NCBI RefSeq assembly: GCF_002095535.1
Contig: NZ_MLJI01000003.1
Coordinates: 124,001-188,000 of the forward strand
From: Pantoea cypripedii
GTDB lineage: Bacteria > Pseudomonadota > Gammaproteobacteria > Enterobacterales > Enterobacteriaceae
Reading direction: 5' to 3'
Length of the DNA: 64,000 bases
Shown here: one piece after another, positions 25,863-33,754 of the stretch
How the letters are laid out: each line of letters begins with the position of its first letter
Numbering within the stretch: position 1 is the stretch's first letter
Translations under genes and position numbers: made by a program
Notes under the pieces: generated by a model
What the model saw: the letters and a program-made list of their open reading frames with translations, nothing else
Databases searched by the model: none
Told to the model about the DNA's origin: nothing

Positions 25863-27218
25863 TTACCTGCCGAACTCCGCCATCTGCGCTGCTGCATACA
25901 GCAACAGATCTTCCCGTCCGCGTAATGCCAGCAGCTCCATACCAATTGGTAATCCCTGGGCAGTAAAGCCCACCGGGATGCTGATAGCGGGTGCCCCGGT
26001 TACCGCCGCCAGCAGGGCGTTGCTGCCGGGTTGCAACTCGCCATGTTTCACCGGGGGATGTTTGACCACCGGATAGGCCAGCAGGTTAATCCTGCGCTGG
26101 GCAAACAGCTGGCTGAGGGTTTGATAAAGCGTGCGCTGACGTACCTGCTGGACGGCATAGCTTTCGCTGGTTTTGCCTGGATGGCTGGCGCGTGCGGTAA
26201 ATACCGCTGCCAGTTGAGGATGATGACGCCCCGATGCCACCACCTCGCTGAGCGTGCTCACTTCGGCCTGCGGTTTGTCGGCCAGCCAGTCTGCCAGCGC
26301 TTCGGCAAATTCCCAGGGAATGATACTGGCATCCGTTGCGAGCGCGTCAAGTTGCGGGAAGGCAATCTCCTGTTGGGTGCCATCTTCTCCCGTCAGTGCT
26401 GCAACCGCTGCGCGTACCGCCTGGTTGATCGCCGGTTCCTCTGCGGCAAATCCTTCCAGCCACAGACCGATGCGCAGGGGTTCTTCACCATCTGCAAACT
26501 GCTGCCCGCTCAGGATCTCACTGGCAAGGCGCAGATCGGCGGCATGACGCACCAGCGCGCCGGGAATATCCTGAGTCGGTGACAGCGGCACAATGCCGTC
26601 AATACTGATGGCACCGTGCGTCATGCGCAGGCCATACAGATGATTAAACGCGGCCGGAATGCGCACCGAGCCTGCGGTATCGGTTCCGATCGCCAGCGGC
26701 ACATAACCGGCGGCGACAGCCACCGCCGAACCGCTGCTGGAGCCGCCGGGTGAATGGCCCGCCAGCCAGGCGTTGTCAGTAAAACCACTGAGGGAGGATG
26801 CGCCGGTAATCCCTGCCGCCAGCTCATGCATCGCGGTTTTGCCCAGCAACACCGCACCTGCGGTGCGCAATGCCGTCACTAACGGGGCGTCCTGTTCGGC
26901 AATGACGGCACGTAACAAGACTGAACCGGCGCTGGTCGGCCAGCCTTGTACCTCGATGTTATCTTTGATTAATACCGGGATCCCTTCGAGGCGACCCGGT
27001 GATTCACCCTGACGGCGGCGCGTATCGCTGGCATCAGCCGCAGCCAGTGCCTGGTCGGCAAACAGCCAGGTCATGGCGTTATAACGCGGGCCGCTTTGAT
27101 CGGCTTCCGCAATGCGTTGCAGGGCGAATTCTGTTAACTGGCGAGAGGTGGTGGTGCCTTGATTAAGCGCCTGAGTCAGGTCACTTAATGACGCACGAAG
27201 ATAATCAGCATATTGCAT
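25863..27218 (-). CDS. Amidase signature family hydrolase
   Basis: A 451-residue amidase. The Ser-cisSer-Lys triad is visible in VLIKDNIEV (Lys near 81), HSPGGSSSGSAVAVAAG (cis-Ser near 155) and GTDTAGSVRIPAAF (nucleophile near 180). ATG 27218 is chosen because MQYADYLRASLSDL is the natural N-terminus; it overlaps the end of the upstream hydrolase gene by 14 bases, indicating translational coupling. Members hydrolyse carboxamides or allophanate-type bonds. The substrate is unknown, though the paired metallo-hydrolase suggests a two-step breakdown of a cyclic or acylated nitrogen compound. Confidence 0.88.
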   Translation of the reverse strand: MQYADYLRASLSDLTQALNQGTTTSRQLTEFALQRIAEADQSGPRYNAMTWLFADQALAAADASDTRRRQGESPGRLEGIPVLIKDNIEVQGWPTSAGSVLLRAVIAEQDAPLVTALRTAGAVLLGKTAMHELAAGITGASSLSGFTDNAWLAGHSPGGSSSGSAVAVAAGYVPLAIGTDTAGSVRIPAAFNHLYGLRMTHGAISIDGIVPLSPTQDIPGALVRHAADLRLASEILSGQQFADGEEPLRIGLWLEGFAAEEPAINQAVRAAVAALTGEDGTQQEIAFPQLDALATDASIIPWEFAEALADWLADKPQAEVSTLSEVVASGRHHPQLAAVFTARASHPGKTSESYAVQQVRQRTLYQTLSQLFAQRRINLLAYPVVKHPPVKHGELQPGSNALLAAVTGAPAISIPVGFTAQGLPIGMELLALRGREDLLLYAAAQMAEFGR

Positions 27219-28056
27219 CCGGTTCAGCCTCCAGCGGCATCCAGTGAAGCTGCCCATCGTCAGCAGGTAAAACCCTGCCGCATGAGCTGGCAGAAAAATG
27301 GGAACTGAACCAGATTGCCTGATTTTGCAGGCACCAGTCTATCGCCCGTTGCCGCGAACGCACCGCCAGCGCTTTATCTTCACAAAATACTGAGTTCCAG
27401 TGCGGGAACTGAAACTGAATCGGATGATGCATCACGTCGCCGGAAAAGAGCGCATGCTGGTGCTGGCTGCTGAGCATAAGTGACGCATGATCGCTGCTGT
27501 GGCCGGGAGTAGGCAGATAGCGTAGTACACCGGCAAACAGGGGTGAATTATCGACATCAACCGTCTCCAGCTGACCACTGTTAATCAGCGGCAGAATGCT
27601 ATCGAGATACAACGCCTGCATCGATGGGGTGTTTTGGCATCGCTCCAGCTCCTGTGCAGAACAGATGTAACGCGCATGCGGAAACATCGGCTGCCAGCGT
27701 CCTTCCTGCCAGTGGGTATTCCAGCCGACATGATCGGTGTGGATATGCGTCATCAGCACCAACGTGACATCCTGCGGCTGCACACCGGCTTGTTCCAGGC
27801 GTACGGCATAATCGGTTTGCAGCTGATGAAACAATGGCTTCTTGTCACGTTCACGTTGGTTACCTGTGGCGGTATCAATAATGATGATGTCGTTACCGGT
27901 GCGCACCACCCAGCTGTGGATCGACAATTCAGCGGTTTGTTGCGCCAGCGCGCCAGACATTTCATCGCGATGATCTGGATAAAGCGAGCCAAAGGGGATT
28001 GCTGCGGTTTGTTCAGTCACTTTCTCGATCAGGCAGTCGCCTACACGGATTGGCAT
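27205..28056 (-). CDS. Metallo-beta-lactamase-fold hydrolase (lactonase-like)
   Basis: A 283-residue MBL-fold enzyme with the dinuclear metal motif MTHIHTDHVGW (HxHxDH, near residue 110) and downstream PTPGHSSDHASLML (near 190). The arrangement is like N-acyl-homoserine lactonases and other small lactonases. ATG 28056 follows GGGAGCAAATT; the long upstream in-frame extension covers the divergent LysR promoter and is rejected. First gene of a two-gene unit with the amidase and divergent from a LysR regulator. Quorum quenching is one possibility, ring opening in a catabolic pathway another. Confidence 0.85.
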   Translation of the reverse strand: MPIRVGDCLIEKVTEQTAAIPFGSLYPDHRDEMSGALAQQTAELSIHSWVVRTGNDIIIIDTATGNQRERDKKPLFHQLQTDYAVRLEQAGVQPQDVTLVLMTHIHTDHVGWNTHWQEGRWQPMFPHARYICSAQELERCQNTPSMQALYLDSILPLINSGQLETVDVDNSPLFAGVLRYLPTPGHSSDHASLMLSSQHQHALFSGDVMHHPIQFQFPHWNSVFCEDKALAVRSRQRAIDWCLQNQAIWFSSHFSASSCGRVLPADDGQLHWMPLEAEPDAIC

Positions 28057-28126
28057 AATTTGCTCCCGGTTAATTAATGACGTCACTATACTGAGGCCAT
28101 GGCAATTATTTAAATCGATTAAAATC

Positions 28127-29056
28127 ATGAAAGTCATCAATGAAAATGATTTAGGTCGTGTCGATCTTAATCTGCTGGTGGTGCTACTGGTGATGTACGA
28201 AACACGCAGCGTAACGGCCGCAGCGCAGCGCTTGTATCTTGGACAGCCTGCCGTCAGTGCGGCACTGAAACGTTTACGTGAGATGTTTGACGACCCATTG
28301 TTTGTGCGTGCCTCGCAGGGCATGACGCCGACGCCGCGCGCGGAACAGCTGGTGCAGCAGATTGCGCCACTATTGCAGGGTGTACAGCAGGCAATTTTTA
28401 GTACGCCAGCGTTTAACCCGCTGGAGGATCGTTACAGCTTTCGCCTCGGCATGAGTGACTGGGTCGAGCAATGGCTGATGCCGGATTTACTGGCGGACCT
28501 GATGACAGAAGCGCCGCAGGTGGATGTTACGGTGCTGGCCGCCGATCCCTGGCAGGCCATTCCGCTGCTGGAGAAGCAGCAAGCGGATATGGCGGTAATG
28601 GTCGGCAATGAAAGCAGCCGTGATTTGTTACGTGAAGATCTCGCCAGCGCGGGCTTTTGCACCTTGTGGGATAACCGGCAGATCCGGCTGGCTCCACCGC
28701 TGACGCTGGCTGATTTCGTTCAGCACGATCATGTGCTGGTGTCCTATCGCGGCGTCAGCGAAAGTGCGCTCGATGAGCAACTGAGACAACAGGGGGTTGC
28801 CCGCCGGGTAAGGTTTGCCACGCCGCACTTCTCCACATTGCCGATGATGCTGAACCGCATGCCGCTTTTCGCCACTGTGCCACAGGGGCTGGTCAGCAGC
28901 TGGTGCAAACGTTATGAACTGTGCGCGGCACCGGTGCCGGTAGCGATGCCTGATTACAGGTTATCGCTGCTGTGGCATAAGGCGGGCAGCGGGGATGCGG
29001 CCCATTGCTGGATGCGCGACAAACTCCGTCAGCTGGTGCTGCACAAACTGGGTTAA
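28127..29056 (+). CDS. LysR family transcriptional regulator
   Basis: A 309-residue LysR protein with VDLNLLVVLLVMYETRSVTAAAQRLYLGQPAVSAALKRLREMF at the N-terminus, the NodD/SyrM/YidZ-like branch whose first motif is VDLNLL. The effector domain runs from about residue 105. It is divergent from the lactonase-like/amidase pair with only 70 bp between, including TGACGTCA and an AATCGATT core, so it is their probable regulator. Confidence 0.92.
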   Translation: MKVINENDLGRVDLNLLVVLLVMYETRSVTAAAQRLYLGQPAVSAALKRLREMFDDPLFVRASQGMTPTPRAEQLVQQIAPLLQGVQQAIFSTPAFNPLEDRYSFRLGMSDWVEQWLMPDLLADLMTEAPQVDVTVLAADPWQAIPLLEKQQADMAVMVGNESSRDLLREDLASAGFCTLWDNRQIRLAPPLTLADFVQHDHVLVSYRGVSESALDEQLRQQGVARRVRFATPHFSTLPMMLNRMPLFATVPQGLVSSWCKRYELCAAPVPVAMPDYRLSLLWHKAGSGDAAHCWMRDKLRQLVLHKLG

Positions 29057-29061
29057 GGGTG

Positions 29062-29763
29062 TCACCACGGCACCTCGCGGCCAAGATAATCGAGATAATG
29101 TAACCCAGTGCGACCGCGCCATGTTTCCATGGTATTCAGCAGGTTGGGAATGCTCTCTTCAATGCTAAGTCGTGCTTCGGGACCACCCATATCGGTACGT
29201 ACCCAGCCTGGCGCCATCAGCAGCAGGGTACGTCCATCATCCTGATGACGGGCGGCAAAACTGCGCATCAGCATATTCAGAGCGGCTTTGCTGCCGCGAT
29301 AGACTTCGTAGTTGCCATTGGTGTTATTGGTGATGCTACCCTGGCCGGATGACATGACCGCGATGGTGCCGTCAGCGCTGACATTGTCTTTGAAGGTTTC
29401 AATCACGCGCAGCGGACTGAGCGCGTTGGTGACCATCACGCGAATAAATTCGTCAGTGGAGACATCGGCAATGGTTTCACCATCCTTATTTTTCACACCG
29501 GCATTGACGAATAACATATCGAACTGACGATCGCCCAGGCGTTGCTTCAGGGCGCTAACCTGTTCTGGTTCGGTGATATCGACGCTTTCGACTCTCAGGG
29601 TGTTTGGATAGCGTTGGTTGAGAGACTCAAGTGATGCGGTGGAATGCTGGCGTCCGGTCGCCACCACATGGTAACCGCGCTGTAGCATGGTCTCAGTCAG
29701 GGCAAAGCCCAGCCCGCGTGAGGCGCCAATCAGTAAAACGCCTGGGGTTGCTGAAGGGGTCAT
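29062..29763 (-). CDS. Short-chain dehydrogenase/reductase
   Basis: A 233-residue SDR with the cofactor motif GASRGLGFALTE near residue 13, the NAG-type motif VNAGVKN near 85 and the catalytic YRGSK near 145 (YxxxK). Start ATG 29763 follows AGGAGAG. It is convergent with the upstream-numbered LysR gene, nearly touching it, and separated from the LysR gene at 30185 by a repeat-bearing spacer. The latter regulator is divergent and is a candidate controller. Substrate unknown. Confidence 0.9.
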   Translation of the reverse strand: MTPSATPGVLLIGASRGLGFALTETMLQRGYHVVATGRQHSTASLESLNQRYPNTLRVESVDITEPEQVSALKQRLGDRQFDMLFVNAGVKNKDGETIADVSTDEFIRVMVTNALSPLRVIETFKDNVSADGTIAVMSSGQGSITNNTNGNYEVYRGSKAALNMLMRSFAARHQDDGRTLLLMAPGWVRTDMGGPEARLSIEESIPNLLNTMETWRGRTGLHYLDYLGREVPW

Positions 29764-30184
29764 AAGGTTCTCTCCTGTAATGAACGTTACAGAAAGAGTG
29801 TAGCGCCGCTGGATAGCAGGCGGAACGCGCATCATGTGCATTGATAACCTGCAGCAAACGCCTGTAGTGTCGGCATTGATGCCGACCGGGCCAATAACTG
29901 CAAGGATCGGTAGCGGCGCGATTTATCGCGCAGATTTTAGGTTGTGGCGAAATATCTGGAAAAATCGCGATAAATCGCGCCGCAACAAGTCCATGCCAAC
30001 ATGTTCAATCAGGAGTGAGCCAACTCAATGCGCACATAATTACAACCAACGGCAGTTGTAGCGAAATCCAGCATGGGGCACACCTGATAATTTCCTGAAG
30101 AATCACCGATGGCTTCCTCACATTAACCCTTCTCACCTGCGGCAAACGCCTTGTTTCCGCAGCACTAATCAGAGAGGATGAAGT
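29764..30184. other. Spacer between SDR and LysR genes, with REP-like repeat
   Basis: A 421-base gap. Its main feature is an imperfect inverted repeat (29910-29986). An open frame across it is not credible because it is formed by the repeat. The outer parts must hold the divergent SDR and LysR promoters. Confidence 0.5.
29910..29986. repeat. REP-like inverted repeat, copy 1
   Basis: Begins GTAGCGGCGCGATTTATC and returns as the near-complement GATAAATCGCGCCGCAAC after a 35-40-base loop. The same arms occur at 51986-52057. Two intergenic copies with the same palindromic arms fit a dispersed REP/BIME-type repeat family. Confidence 0.8.
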
Positions 30185-31090
30185 ATGACTGAACCCGATC
30201 TGAATCTTCTTTTCGCGCTTGATGCGCTGCTGACTGAAGGCAGCGTGACGGGGGCTGCGCGCCGTCTTGGCCTGAGTGAATCTGCCATGAGTCGTACGCT
30301 GGGGCGGCTACGCGCCACCACGGGCGATGCGCTGCTGGTAAGGGCCGGGCGCAATATGGTGCTGACGCCGTACGCCGAAGAAATTCGGCAGCGCACCCAG
30401 CATAGCGTCAGTGAGGCGCGCGCGGTGCTGCAACCGGCAGCCGCGGCACTGGATCTGGCGACGCTGGATCGGGTGTTTAACCTGCGCACCAATGAGGGTT
30501 TTGTTGAAGCCTTCGGTGGCACCTTAATCAATGCGGTGGCGCAGGTTGCGCCGCGTGTGCGGCTGAACTTTGTGGCGAAGCCGGAAAAAAGTTCACGCGA
30601 TTTACGTGAAGGGCGGGTGGATCTGGAGATCGGCGTGCTCGGCAATATGGGGCCGGAAATCCGCATGCAGGCGCTGTTTCGCGATCGGTTTGTTGGTGTG
30701 GTGCGCCAGGGGCATCCACTGGCGCAGCAGGTGACGTTGCGCGAACTGGCTGCCTGGGGGCATATCGTGGCTTCACGCCGTGGTGAACTGGGCGGACCGA
30801 TTCATGATGCCCTGGCGGCCGCGGGCTACACCCGGCAGATAGCCGCCGTGGTGCCCGCGTTTTCCACCGCGGTGGCGATTGCGCAAGGCTCTGATCTGGT
30901 GGCGCTGGTGCCTCGTTCGCTGTTTCTCTATCACCCGTTGATTAAAGCCAACCCGGCGCTGGTGAGTTTTGAGCTACCGTTCAGTACCCCGGAGATGACC
31001 ATTTCGCAGTTCTGGCATCCGCGGCTGGAAAATGATACGGCGCATCGCTGGTTGCGTGGTCTGGTGCGTGATCAGATCCCTCTGCCCTGA
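30185..31090 (+). CDS. LysR family transcriptional regulator
   Basis: A 301-residue LysR protein (PDLNLLFALDALLTEGSVTGAARRLGLSESAMSRTLGRLRATTG). The first helix-turn-helix reads SESAMSRTLGRL. The C-terminal effector domain begins near 90. It is divergent from the SDR gene across the REP-bearing spacer, a common LysR/SDR pairing, so regulation of that SDR is likely. The downstream hairpin GCAACCC/GGGTTGC (31097-31123) may be its terminator, though no T tract follows. Confidence 0.9.
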   Translation: MTEPDLNLLFALDALLTEGSVTGAARRLGLSESAMSRTLGRLRATTGDALLVRAGRNMVLTPYAEEIRQRTQHSVSEARAVLQPAAAALDLATLDRVFNLRTNEGFVEAFGGTLINAVAQVAPRVRLNFVAKPEKSSRDLREGRVDLEIGVLGNMGPEIRMQALFRDRFVGVVRQGHPLAQQVTLRELAAWGHIVASRRGELGGPIHDALAAAGYTRQIAAVVPAFSTAVAIAQGSDLVALVPRSLFLYHPLIKANPALVSFELPFSTPEMTISQFWHPRLENDTAHRWLRGLVRDQIPLP

Positions 31091-31213
31091 TAAGGTGCAA
31101 CCCGGGTGGCAGGGCTGGGTTGCTGATGATGCATAGTGCAGTGAAAATCCGCTATCTCCCTCACGAATATCAAACTTTTACCGTTTAAGAATGCTGTCGC
31201 GATCGCGAATACA

Positions 31214-31229
31214 TGGCATGGCACTTGCT
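31214..31229 (+). promoter_or_regulatory. Sigma-54 promoter upstream of LysR gene 31299
   Basis: TGGCATGGCACTTGCT matches TGGCAY-R-N4-TTGCW at every constrained position, with GG and GC separated by 10 bases. Predicted start is near 31240, about 60 bases before the LysR ATG. An inverted repeat GCAACCC/GGGTTGC at 31097-31123 lies about 100-120 bases further upstream and could be an enhancer site. Confidence 0.7.
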
Positions 31230-31298
31230 TGATCTACATTGATTAGCCTAAAGCTATGTAGACCCTTCACCTGACAATATTTCTATAATGGTTTTCAC

Positions 31299-32219
31299 AT
31301 GACACATTTCACGCTCAAGCAACTTAAATATTTCGTCACCGTGGTTGAGACCGAAAGCATCGCCGAAGCGTCACGCCAGCTGCACATCGCCCAGCCCTCG
31401 ATTTCGGTTGCAATCAAAAACCTTGAGGACGCTTTTGAACAGCAGCTGTTCATTCGCCATCATGCGCAGGGCGTATCGCTCACCTCCAGCGGGAGACGGT
31501 TCTACGAAAAAGCAAAAGAGTTGCTGCGGCTGTCCTATGAGTTTGAGCAAAGTTCACGCGCAGAAAATGAGCTGGTTTGCGGCACCATCGCCGTGGGTTG
31601 TTTTGAATCGGCGGCTCCGCTGTATATGCCCAAGCTGATTGCAGGTTTCAAAAAACTCTACCCGGAAATCAATATTCAGCTGTACGACGGTGAACAGCAT
31701 GAGCTGATGCACGGTTTACATCGTGGCCGTTTTGACATGGCATTTCTCTACGATCTCGATCTGGACAACGCGATTCAGAAAGAACCGCTGAATGCGCCGC
31801 ATAAACCCTATGCGCTGCTACCGGCGGCGCATCCGCTGGCGAAAAAAAGTGCGGTAACGTTACAGGAGCTGGCAAGCGAACCGATGATCCTGTTGGATGC
31901 GGTACCCAGCAAAAATTACTTTATCAGCATTTTCAAAGAGAATGGTTATTACCCTGAAGTGGCCTATAGCTCACCGTCAATTGAAATGGTGCGGTGTATG
32001 GTCGGGCAGGGGCTGGGCTTTTCGGTGCTGGTGACCCGGCCCTGTTCGGATATGACATACGATGGGCAGCGCCTGGTGCAACTGGATATTGTCGATGAAA
32101 TGGCGGCATCGACGCTGATTATGGCTTATCTGCAAAATAATGAACCGACGCGGCCGACGCGGTTATTTATGGATTATTGCCGCAGCGTTGAATTAACTCC
32201 GGCCGTCAGCAGCCATTAA
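31299..32219 (+). CDS. LysR family transcriptional regulator, probable sigma-54-dependent expression
   Basis: A 306-residue LysR protein (FTLKQLKYFVTVVETESIAEASRQLHIAQPSISVAIKNLEDAF). Its effector domain starts near residue 92 with GTIAVGCFESAAPLYMPKL, like the CbbR/Nac-type or CynR-like branch. Unusually for a LysR gene, a near-perfect sigma-54 promoter precedes it, the arrangement known for Nac in enteric bacteria, although this protein is not Nac by sequence. It is convergent with the aldehyde dehydrogenase operon, a possible target. Confidence 0.9.
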   Translation: MTHFTLKQLKYFVTVVETESIAEASRQLHIAQPSISVAIKNLEDAFEQQLFIRHHAQGVSLTSSGRRFYEKAKELLRLSYEFEQSSRAENELVCGTIAVGCFESAAPLYMPKLIAGFKKLYPEINIQLYDGEQHELMHGLHRGRFDMAFLYDLDLDNAIQKEPLNAPHKPYALLPAAHPLAKKSAVTLQELASEPMILLDAVPSKNYFISIFKENGYYPEVAYSSPSIEMVRCMVGQGLGFSVLVTRPCSDMTYDGQRLVQLDIVDEMAASTLIMAYLQNNEPTRPTRLFMDYCRSVELTPAVSSH

Positions 32220-32223
32220 ATGG

Positions 32224-32250
32224 TGGCTCTACCCGTTGCGGGGAGAGCCA
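32224..32250. terminator. Hairpin between LysR and aldehyde dehydrogenase genes
   Basis: Stem TGGCTCT/AGAGCCA extended by CCC/GGG around a short loop, between convergent stops. No T tract on either strand; probable shared terminator. Confidence 0.4.
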
Positions 32251-32263
32251 ACGTCAGTGGTAC

Positions 32264-33754
32264 TTAACGTAATTCAATCCAGGTGGTTTTTAATTTGGTG
32301 AATTTATCAAAGGCATGTAAAGACAGGTCGCGGCCAAAACCTGATTGCTGATTGCCACCAAAAGGAACGGTCACATCCAGCGCATCAACGGTGTTGACCG
32401 ACACCGTCCCGGCGTTCAGTTTGCGCGCCACACGATGCGCCTGATTCAGGTCGTCCGACCATACTGACGCGGCAAGGGCGTAAATATGATTATTCGCCAG
32501 TTCGATGGCTTCCGACTCATCATCAAAGGCTTTTACCGCGAGCACCGGACCGAACACTTCATCACGCCATAAATTAACGTTCTCACTTTCAATCTCAATC
32601 ACCGTCGGCAGGATGTAGTTAGCGACTGTCTCGATTTCGCGTTGCTCGCCACCCGCGCGCACAATACCGCCCTGAGCCACTGCGGTCTGAATAAAATCCA
32701 TCACCTTATCTTTATGCGCTGTCGAAACCATCGCGCCCATCTTCGCATTCGGGTTAAGCGGATGGTCAGGTTGCCAGTCGTGCAACCTGGTGATCAACTT
32801 CGCCATAAAGTCGGGATAGATCTTACGTTCAACTAATAATCTGGAGTTGGCTGAACAAACTTCACCCTGATTGAAACAGATACCGAAGGCGGCTTTTTCG
32901 GCGGCTAAATCGAGATCCTGGCAATTGGCAAAAATAATGTTGGCGCTTTTGCCACCACATTCCAGCCACACCTGTTTTAAATTGGATTGGCCGGAATAGG
33001 CCATAAAGGCTTTGCCCACCGCGGTCGAACCGGTAAAGGTCAGCACATCAACATCGTTATGCAGGCCCAGTGCGGCACCGGCTTCGATCCCCAGCCCGGT
33101 AACAACGTTTAACACCCCGGCGGGTAATCCGGCTTCCAGCGCCAGTTCTGCCAGTTTCAGTGCGGTGAAAGGCGAATTCTCCGAGGGTTTCAGGATCACA
33201 CTATTTCCGGCGGCCAGGGCAGGTCCGATTTTCCAGGCAGCAATATCGAGGGGGAAATTCCACGGTACAATGGCGGCCACAACGCCGACAGGCTCACGGG
33301 TGATGGTTGCCAGCGTTCCTGGACGGGTCGGGGCCACTTCGTCATAAATCTTATCGATACTTTCTGCGTACCAGGCAATCACATGGGCAGCCCCCGGCAC
33401 ATCAACGTTATACGCATCGAGCACCGGTTTCCCCATGCTGACGCTTTCCAGCAGCGCCAGTTCTTCCCGGTGCTCCAGCATCAGCTCCGCCAGCCTGCGC
33501 AGCACCGCTTTGCGTTGCGCTAACGGGCACCCGGACCAGATGCCAGAGGTAAACGCCTGGCGGGCGGAATCCACCGCTGCGTCAATATCCTCAGCCTGGC
33601 AAGCGGTGACTTCCGCTAACACCGCATTGGTGGCGGGATTCACCACCGCCCAGGTTTTCTCCGCTTTGGCGAAGTAGGGTTTCCCCCCGATAAGGGCATG
33701 GGTGCTAAAGCGTTGTTGGTTCAGCAGACTTTGCCAGTAATCACGATTATGCAT
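32264..33754 (-). CDS. NAD(P)-dependent aldehyde dehydrogenase, PuuC-like
   Basis: A 496-residue aldehyde dehydrogenase. Substrate and cofactor landmarks: VPWNFPLDIAAWKIGPALAAGN near 160, FTGSTAVGKAFMAYSG near 240, the catalytic-glutamate segment WLECGGKSANI near 267 and the catalytic-cysteine segment FNQGEVCSANSRL near 300. Length and opening resemble PuuC, the gamma-glutamyl-aminobutyraldehyde dehydrogenase, and betaine-aldehyde-type enzymes. ATG 33754 overlaps the preceding GMC oxidoreductase stop by 8 bases, so the alcohol-to-aldehyde-to-acid sequence is translationally coupled. Confidence 0.92.
   Translation of the reverse strand: MHNRDYWQSLLNQQRFSTHALIGGKPYFAKAEKTWAVVNPATNAVLAEVTACQAEDIDAAVDSARQAFTSGIWSGCPLAQRKAVLRRLAELMLEHREELALLESVSMGKPVLDAYNVDVPGAAHVIAWYAESIDKIYDEVAPTRPGTLATITREPVGVVAAIVPWNFPLDIAAWKIGPALAAGNSVILKPSENSPFTALKLAELALEAGLPAGVLNVVTGLGIEAGAALGLHNDVDVLTFTGSTAVGKAFMAYSGQSNLKQVWLECGGKSANIIFANCQDLDLAAEKAAFGICFNQGEVCSANSRLLVERKIYPDFMAKLITRLHDWQPDHPLNPNAKMGAMVSTAHKDKVMDFIQTAVAQGGIVRAGGEQREIETVANYILPTVIEIESENVNLWRDEVFGPVLAVKAFDDESEAIELANNHIYALAASVWSDDLNQAHRVARKLNAGTVSVNTVDALDVTVPFGGNQQSGFGRDLSLHAFDKFTKLKTTWIELR

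Noticed and set aside
29834..30061. 75-residue open frame in the SDR/LysR spacer
   Set aside because: It runs through the REP-like repeat and has no ribosome site or protein-like composition.
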